From Gracilariopsis chorda (taxonomy: Eukaryota > Rhodophyta > Florideophyceae > Gracilariales > Gracilariaceae), in assembly GCA_003194525.1 (NCBI GenBank), contig NBIV01000222.1, positions 1 through 64,000 of the forward strand: a stretch of 64,000 nucleotides of DNA. The letters run 5' to 3'. The translations under genes and the position numbers were made by a program. The notes under the pieces were generated by a model. It was not told the origin of the DNA. It did no database searches and worked only from the letters and a program-made list of their open reading frames with translations. The first letter of the stretch is position 1; each line of letters starts with the position of its first letter. Of the stretch, positions 57,477 to 64,000 are shown piece by piece.

Positions 57477-57521
57477 GTTCTAGAACATTGTATAGAAGAA
57501 TTGGTCAGAATATTCTTGAAG
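57477..57521. promoter_or_regulatory. Heat-shock-element-like repeats
   Basis: TTCTAGAA (57478-57485) and a perfect three-unit array GAAtaTTCttGAA (57508-57520) fit the nGAAn inverted-repeat consensus for heat shock factor. They lie in the LINE 3' region, where an extra AT-rich block seems inserted. Function is inference; chance is possible. Confidence 0.25.
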
Positions 57522-57890
57522 CTTTATGGTAGAATTTATTAGAAGGTCTAGAAGACCATCGAACATTATTACAACGCTGTATGAGAAAGAATTGTAGACA
57601 AGGTTTGATGTATGATAGAAGTCAAGCCGAGTCATCGAAGTAAATCAACACTGCGTTTACTGAACTCTATCCTAAGCTTTGTACTACAAATCTAGCAACA
57701 TCTAAGAGACGCGAGACTCCTGCTCCAGTAAAGAGAAAATGTAAGACTTTGGCGGAGATCGTCCGGCAGTGGCCACGAAATATGTTTGCCTTTCTTAGGA
57801 GAGAGTATTTTTCATAAAAGCCTCTGTCAATATGCCGTAGCCGTAATCAGGCATATTGAACCTACAATAAAGAAGAAGAGGAAAAAAAGA

Positions 57891-58306
57891 GCACGTGGTT
57901 TAGGCCGGCTTTACTTCCCGCAAACGCTAAGAGTAAAGAAAAAAGGGTGGATAGAAAGTCTTTAGTGCTTTTGGACGACGGAAACGAGGCACATTGGAAT
58001 TCGCCTTGCCGTGGTGTGCCCCTTAGCTGACGCCCTCTGGTGGAAAGAGAAGGAATAGCAGAGAAAATAAGGAAAAAACCTGCGTCAGCTCAAATGGATC
58101 CGATGTCGTGTCTTCTTGTTGAAGCTTCGTGCTCATCTTTTAATGTTCCGGGATAGTAGCTAGTGAGCGCAACACCGCTGCCGCAAGGTGAGAGCAAGAG
58201 TTGTCATTGGCTACATTCCGTGGACAAGAACAGAGATTTGTACTACGGCACAGAGGAAATCTTTAGTCTCCGAAGAGCGTTACGTAATTCCTAGAGTTCA
58301 GTGTGC
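57891..58306. other. No recognisable gene
   Basis: Region after the LINE tail; nothing recognised except its role as flank of the palindrome. Confidence 0.4.
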
Positions 58307-58366
58307 TAGACGAAGAAAAGCTCCTTTGCAGTGTTCTAACACTGCAAAGGAGCTTTTCTTCGTCTA
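58307..58366. repeat. Perfect 60-bp palindrome (29-bp arms, 2-nt centre)
   Basis: 58307-58335 and 58338-58366 are exact reverse complements with CT between them. The arms contain GAAGAAAAGCTCC and its complement. No terminal duplication is evident. Confidence 0.95.
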
Positions 58367-58941
58367 CCACAATGCCATAATCAGGTAATGTGTGCGCATA
58401 AAGAAGAACAACAACGATAACTATTATCAAAAAACACAAATCGAAGGCCAGTACCCCGTCGCTGTGATTCTAGCTCTACCTGGTCAGTTGCTCTTCTTGT
58501 TCTATGCAAAAATACAAAAACAAAAAGTCTGTCTTCTCTTAGGACTGATATGTAAATACTCGCTCCATAAGCTCGCATTCTCTCTAAAGATATACAGTAT
58601 GCTTCCCTTGGAATGCTCATCCATGGGATGATAGCAAGACATAATCCCCGTACACTGCTTCGGAAGGCTTGTACATGACAAACTAACTGGACTCGTAAGC
58701 CAAATCTAGAAGCGATGGAAACATAAGAACTTCTAGACGTCGGAAAGAGAGAGTTGTATTTCAACAAAGGTACACTACAAGTAACACAATGTGGTCAAGA
58801 GGAATACATTTAGAATAAATAACGCATCCCCTCTCCCCCTAGTAATCACAAACGGTAAATCATACCTCAGTGCCCTGTTCTCTCGCCCTAAGGAAGCAAG
58901 ACTGGTGTCCCTCGAATCAACATCTGCACGCAGGCCTGCTC

Positions 58942-59303
58942 TTATGCATGTATTTCTCTCAAAGCAGTTCCAAGACCTGCCTGTTCCACCTTGGCCTTGC
59001 TGACTCGTTCTTTACATTGCTGATTTTCTGCTTCCATACGATGCAGTTCCTCATCCAGTTTTCTATTTTGCGTTATCTTATCCTTATCGCTGCTAATTCC
59101 TCTTTTGCTCTTTCCAAATCTCTCTCTCTTTGTTGACTTTGTGTCTCCAAACCATCCTGCCCCCCTTGAAGTTTGAGCGAGAGTTCAGAACATCGAATGT
59201 GACCTCTATACTTGTTGTTCTGTATCCCCTTGTTGTTTCGTTTCTTGCACAAAGAAACTGTTGCAAAAACGATGAAGGCAAAGTAGGACAAGGTCTTAAG
59301 CAT
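58942..59303 (-). pseudogene. Secreted coiled-coil protein, one apparent frameshift
   Basis: From ATG 59303: a signal-peptide-like start (MLKTLSYFAFIVFATVSLC), a short linker, then a heptad-rich coiled coil. The first frame stops near 59073, but the coiled coil continues in a neighbouring frame (KLDEELHRMEAENQQCKER, KAKVEQAGLG) to a TAA at 58942-58944, about 120 residues in all. Either a one-base indel or a missed intron. A TATA-like ATATAAAAG lies on the minus strand at 59337-59329, about 30 bases before the ATG. Family unknown. Confidence 0.45.
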
Positions 59304-59328
59304 GATGACTGCCGTGTTGTTTCGTATT

Positions 59329-59337
59329 CTTTTATAT
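59329..59337 (-). promoter_or_regulatory. TATA-like box before the coiled-coil gene
   Basis: ATATAAAAG on the minus strand, about 30 bases upstream of the ATG at 59303; a very short leader would result. Confidence 0.35.
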
Positions 59338-62300
59338 TCCTTCTCTTTCTATGGGGATAATGGGACTGGGGCGAACGTTTCTTTCAGTAGCTGAGAAACT
59401 TGTTCTCGTTCCCTTCCCTTCATACCGCATTCAAGGTCAGCATGAATCGTCAAGTAGCTAGTTTTGGGAACCAACCGAACTGGTTACTACCCCAGAACAG
59501 GCTATACAAAACGATGATTCAAGGACCTCCGGACTGGAAATTTGTAAAGCACCAATTGCTACGAGTTCCGCCACTTAGCGAGCCCGAGTGTTCGTTAAAC
59601 AGCCAATTCGTTCTAATCAAGAGCACCAATTTTAATAATGATTCCTTTTAAAGGACTTTTGACACGAAATTAATGGAGAGAGCGATATCTGTAGAAGAAA
59701 CAAACCTTCCTAGTAAACTCATCGCTAATATATTCACCCTAATTGATTAATGAGGCATTAGTTTATCTTGATGGCAAATGAAACATGTGCATTTCATGTC
59801 AGTGTGTGTACCAGCTAGCTACAACGCATGTTAATTGTTTGGCACTTCTCAGTCAACGCAGAAGATCTGATAGGTTGTTGCTGACATTCTAAAGTCGCCA
59901 AAACCGCCATTGGAGGGTGCAACATTACCTTATTTTTGAAAGTTGGCAACGGCGAAAGTGACAGATCTAAGAGTATCTATGCTGACAAGTGTGCGGCGAA
60001 GACAATGACTGTAGAGAGATGTGACCATTGTTTAACAAATCAAGAAGATCTGGACACGGGAACAGGTTTTCGAATTTGATGTTAGATGTTAGCTGGTATA
60101 GAAATTCCAATCGTAGATTCGGAATATTCAAACTGTAGTACTCGCAACTGCATACGTTTGAGTTTCTAGAGGCTTGTAGACCAACTTGTGTGCTGCAGAC
60201 TCTAGATACAAGGATAGAATTTTGTCGTGTTTACTGGTAGCTATAGAACCACATAGAGATTAGGGGCAATCTGAAATATTAACGGTATCCTACTGGACAA
60301 TGCTCCGGACACGGTGCTCGAAAATGGGCTACTACTAACTAGCATCAAATTCCCGCCAACAACTACACTAGGAGCGTAGGTCTTCTCAAGATTGAGCGAT
60401 AAAGGCAAAACTCCCTTCAGAAGACGAGGACATCCTGAAGGGAACCAACAAAGACTTCCCGAGTTCTACCATCCTGTTCATGTAACTGCTAAACATTACC
60501 CTTGGTGCTAGAATAGTTTGGTAGAGAGAAGTTCTTTGATAAGAATTGAAACCATGCTTTCAGGATTAGTAGCATGCGCCCGTGAACATACAAGCATAAA
60601 TGCACTTCCCCGGCATTCTGTTATAGAACCATGGAAAACTTGGCGAGAATTCGAGAACTCCCATGCTTCGAATTTGTGTGTCGTTTGTAGGCCAGTTTCA
60701 GGAAAGGGCTCATCCTGATGAAGTAACGGTCACGGCGAGTGAGCACTCCAATTGTATCCGTCAGTAGGCCCCTACCAAATGGTCGTCCGACTTTCAGTAG
60801 CTACTTAAGGAAGCTTTACCTTTCCTTCCCCTTCATGTTAGTAAAAGGTAACCACGTAACATAAACCATACTTGCCTCGTAGTTGAAAACAGTCCTACAC
60901 GGTTGTGGTTCGTTGCGTGACACAACACACAGCTCTATGTGGAGCGACACATCCTATGTTGGCTGCCACTTCGAACTCATATTTCTTTGTGAAACCTGGA
61001 CTGTGATCGGTGATGCAAATCAGTTCGAACTACTGACATTCTCGAGAATCTGGGATTTTGATCGTTGTAGCATTTCAGTTGCTTTATTGCTTATGTTTTC
61101 GGAACCACTCTCATTACTAAAGAGAATATGAATGGCTAGAAAGACAATAAAGTGGCTACCTCTAACTCCTCAGTTGTGTTTCTAACGTCCTATACCCACA
61201 TACTACATGACTGCTTTGATGCAAGCTATAAATTCTTGAAGAGATGAATAGCTCTCCCCACTGCTTGCAACCCTTTAGTACCTAATTGTGTTTTTGATGA
61301 ATTAAAGGAAGTAAATCTCAAATCTTCAGCTGCTAAGCATATGTTCCTTCAAGAGTATCTAAAACTAACTCATTTAGTAATTTGGGTTTTGCTTGGGAAG
61401 AGCTAAGGTTGCGGTGAGGGTGGAATTTGTTGCCCATGAAAACTGAAACTTCAGAAGAGAATGAAGAACGTCCTGCGAAACTCGTTGAGTAATGCTATAT
61501 GGCAGAAGCAACTTTGGGCTCATGAATTCCTGAAAAAGCAGCCTTTCTGTTGGACTCTCGCCCGAACAGTTCTAATCCCATTTTCCTCGATGTCGACATC
61601 GTTATCTTTTCCTTTGTTTACGCCGAAGGAAGCATACCGTCTTTTTTTCGAATTCGGATGAAGGCATAATATGTTATATTATTGTGTCGTACGAAGGTAG
61701 AGACCAGCGAGAGGAGCGATCCACGTTTTTTTCCTTGCATATGCCAGATTGGCGGTGCTAAATGCATTTAATAAAAACAAGTACTTAATGCAATGGTGTC
61801 AGTCCGCATGCGCAGATACCCTTCGTAGATACCTCCGTATCTCACTTAAGGCGGTCGCAGAATCCTCCAAAGTTCCCAGAAGAGTTTGAAAGATTCCCGG
61901 CGTTTCTGTGACTACGAGTCCTCTCTGCAAGAAGCATTGCCACTTGAGTAAGATTCTTATCACAATTGGTCAGAATATCGAAGGAGTGCAGATATAGAGG
62001 TCAAAAGTAACAATTGAAAAGCTGTTCCAGAACTGAGAAGTTAGAGGAACACTTAGCCCGAAGATTATAGTTGGCAGGAGTGAGAAGTTAGAGGACCTTT
62101 TAGCTGGAAGAACAAAGTTGAATAAGTTTCGCTCCGGAGACTGGAAAGAGAAATACATTCCACATCAGAGCACGGGACTGACGTTAAGTGGCACTAATTA
62201 GTGGCGAGACTTGGGTGAATGTACAACTTATCTACGTGTATCTTGTTGGAGAGGTTTCATGCGTTTCTCACGACATTCGATATTGATTTGATTTCGTATA

Positions 62301-64000
62301 CTTGGCAGACAGACTGTGACCTAACTTACCAACTGACACCCATAACTAATATCATGGCTGCTCGTTGCATGCGTTGACTGAAGACCATAAAGGTGTAATG
62401 GTTCCCTTCCGGACAGAATCTAAAGCCGAGAGCGTCGCCTACCGAAATCCCTCCAATAAAATACCATCTCCGATTCTTCAACTTTTGAACATGAAGGGTT
62501 ACATGGGCACCAGGAGCAAGATGACGGGCCACAAACACCTTCGCTGTAGGTATGTGTGCTCTTCTATGGAAATACTTGCCCAAAATGGCTCTGGCACTTC
62601 AGCAATCTGCCCAGCGCTTGAAAGGTGGACACCAATTCTTTGCTTAAACCCCAAGAACCTGACGGGTTTCGTATTCTGCAAGGCTTAAGATAAACTTGAC
62701 GAGGCTGAGATAAGGACCTTTCATCGTTTGCACATTGGACCCCCTAGCTAGAAAGGATTACACGCGCATTGGAGAAACATATTTTACCAGTATCCATTGC
62801 AGATAATTACGGCGATGCACCTGCCGCCGAAAACGTCTAAGCTTGGTTTTCTGAGCATCAGATGCCGAGTCAAGTGAATTTGGTCTGGAACGGTCTACTT
62901 TAACAACTGTACTCTTTATGGCATTCTACTGTGACTGCAACTATCCTTGATCAAGCAGAGCATGGCTCGTGGGATTAGCGCACTCAGACGGTACTGAACT
63001 AACTTTGGGATCACATCTTTGACCCAATTGGTTTCAAGCAGACCAAGTAGCGTGGCCCGCACTTTCTTATGTTCATTCAGTCAATGAAATAGATGCAAAT
63101 GCTGTGAAGAACTCTTCCAACTCATAGAATGGTGCGACCAAAGATCGCAACTGGTGTGTAATCGATATGCTAACGATTAAACTTGAAGAAATCTTGTTGA
63201 GTATAGGGGGCTGGTCTGAGCTAGCGGGGATGGGTGGGAAGAAACGGATATGGGACAGAGAGAGGTGAGCCTTCTTCTCCGACCGGATGTAGAACATTCA
63301 ACGCTACCGATTGCAAAGGTACAACGGTACTTAGAGCAAGTCTACCAGTGCTCTATGTTATAGACACTTGTTTTGAAAATAACATTCAATTTAGCATCCC
63401 AAATAATGTGCAAGTCTACCAGTCGAGTGCGATATGCTTGACTACGAGTACGAGCCATTTGCAATACAAGAAACGCTAGCGGGGGGGTCAGCACTCAACC
63501 AAGCGCCCTGTATGAGATACAAAGAATCACAGCCAACATGTTCGAACGACGCCGTTCGATCGCCTCGCCTCTGCTCGATCGCTCCCGCCACTGAAGTTAC
63601 AAGATGTCAAGTTGTGAACAGATAGAGGTTGTAGCAGAAAATGTTTTTCGTTGGCACGAAGATTTGTTTCCCGCTCATTTTACCCGCCAGAAATCTGTTT
63701 GATTTAGAACCAGTGCTCTGATAGGTCAATGAAGTCCTCAAAATCCATTAAAATTTCAAATCACGGTGTCTACTTTCATTTCTATATTTTCCTCGTACTG
63801 AAATGAAAAAAGAAATCACAAGGCGGATATGGCAACGAGAAATGGCAATAAGAACGCCGGTAGGGATGCCAAAATCGCCTAGCGCGCGATATTTTTAAGA
63901 TTTTTTGGGGATATAGCTCTCTGCTAACTTTAGACTTGCTCTTAATGATGATCACGACAAACGGGACTACATTTTTACGCAATGTTATACCCTTCGTACG
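59338..64000. other. No recognisable gene
   Basis: Only short frames (up to 107 codons, 62365-62688) without family signatures. A roughly 60-bp imperfect direct repeat (GAGAAGTTAGAGGA at 62034 and 62080) and a G7 run at 63481-63487 are the only other features noted. No RNA gene was recognised by eye. Confidence 0.4.

Larger units (their letters stand above)
52640..57890 (+). mobile_element. LINE (non-LTR retrotransposon), decayed, with nested solo LTR
   Basis: About 5.2 kb including an 825-bp solo LTR. Order: 5' region, ORF1, ORF2 with APE endonuclease, reverse transcriptase, RNase H and zinc knuckle, and a 3' end with AATAAAGAAG and A/G-rich sequence near 57866-57890. The 5' limit is a guess. 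Many stops and frameshifts; dead copy. It may belong to the same broad group as the 13.4 kb fragment. Confidence 0.85.

Noticed and set aside
62034..62110. Imperfect direct repeat GAGAAGTTAGAGGA
   Set aside because: Only two short copies with mismatched context; not enough to define an element.
8433..63661. Shared 17-mer TTTTCGTTGGCACGAAG at 8433-8449 and 63645-63661
   Set aside because: Similarity does not extend beyond the word, so no repeat unit can be defined.
1..64000. CRISPR arrays or bacterial defence islands
   Set aside because: No regularly spaced direct repeats with unique spacers and no cas-like genes; the content is eukaryotic transposons.
1..64000. TGA read as a sense codon (A gag, B pol, copia zinc knuckle)
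   Set aside because: Sister copies have CGA or GGA at the gypsy sites, and TAG and TAA stops also occur in the same elements, so point decay explains them better than a variant code.
1..64000. tRNA or rRNA genes
   Set aside because: No convincing A-box plus B-box pair or cloverleaf found by eye; the tRNA-like words at 6021 and 41561 are retroelement primer sites.

Overview
This is a repeat-dominated stretch of a eukaryotic nuclear genome. Nothing looks bacterial: there are no operons or Shine-Dalgarno sites, and most recognisable coding sequence belongs to retrotransposons and DNA transposons of eukaryotic type. The host is not named by the sequence. One decayed Ty3/gypsy element resembles a pol lineage best known from oomycetes and some algae, so a protist or alga is more likely than an animal, but this is inference.

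Layout, left to right. (1) 1-6848: right part of a minus-strand chromodomain-type Ty3/gypsy element (element A). Its 5' LTR and tRNA primer site are present, its gag carries one stop, and its pol frame is open from 3810 to the window edge. (2) 6918-7384: old plus-strand gypsy protease fragment. (3) 7385-11702: a 4.3 kb inverted duplication with arms of about 670 bp. (4) 13.4-14.2 kb: 3' end of a LINE. (5) 15.25-15.78 kb: a fold-back and a MITE with intact terminal repeats. (6) 16.4-17.7 kb: unassigned decayed coding sequence. (7) 18.0-20.2 kb, minus: decayed Mutator-like (MULE) transposase with a SWIM zinc finger. (8) 20.9-21.8 kb: 3' end and LTR of a copia element. (9) 22.8-28.0 kb, minus: old gypsy element C with paired 308 bp LTRs. 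(10) 28.1-29.4 kb: unassigned decayed minus-strand coding. (11) 31.3-32.2 kb: plus-strand solo LTR with target-site duplication. (12) 32579-42406, minus: complete gypsy element B (9828 bp, twin 825 bp LTRs, TSD TTCTT), same family as A. (13) 43.5-49.9 kb, plus: decayed copia element, probably bounded by 147 bp structured LTRs. (14) 50728-51102: the best host gene, a small secreted protein with two cysteine-rich modules. (15) 52.6-57.9 kb, plus: LINE with endonuclease, reverse transcriptase, RNase H and zinc knuckle, split by an 825 bp solo LTR with TSD GAGAT. (16) 58.3 kb: a perfect 29-bp-arm palindrome; 58.9-59.3 kb: a secreted coiled-coil gene or pseudogene. (17) 59.3-64 kb: nothing recognised.

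The genes do not form a pathway. Each retroelement is a self-copying unit (Gag shell, Pol enzymes, LTR promoter and terminator), and the window records successive nested insertions. The most unusual signal is that the A/B gypsy family is covered, in LTRs and reading frames alike, with tiny C-G-clamped hairpins. The two 147 bp repeats, whose few differences preserve predicted base pairs, are a second signal of structured RNA.
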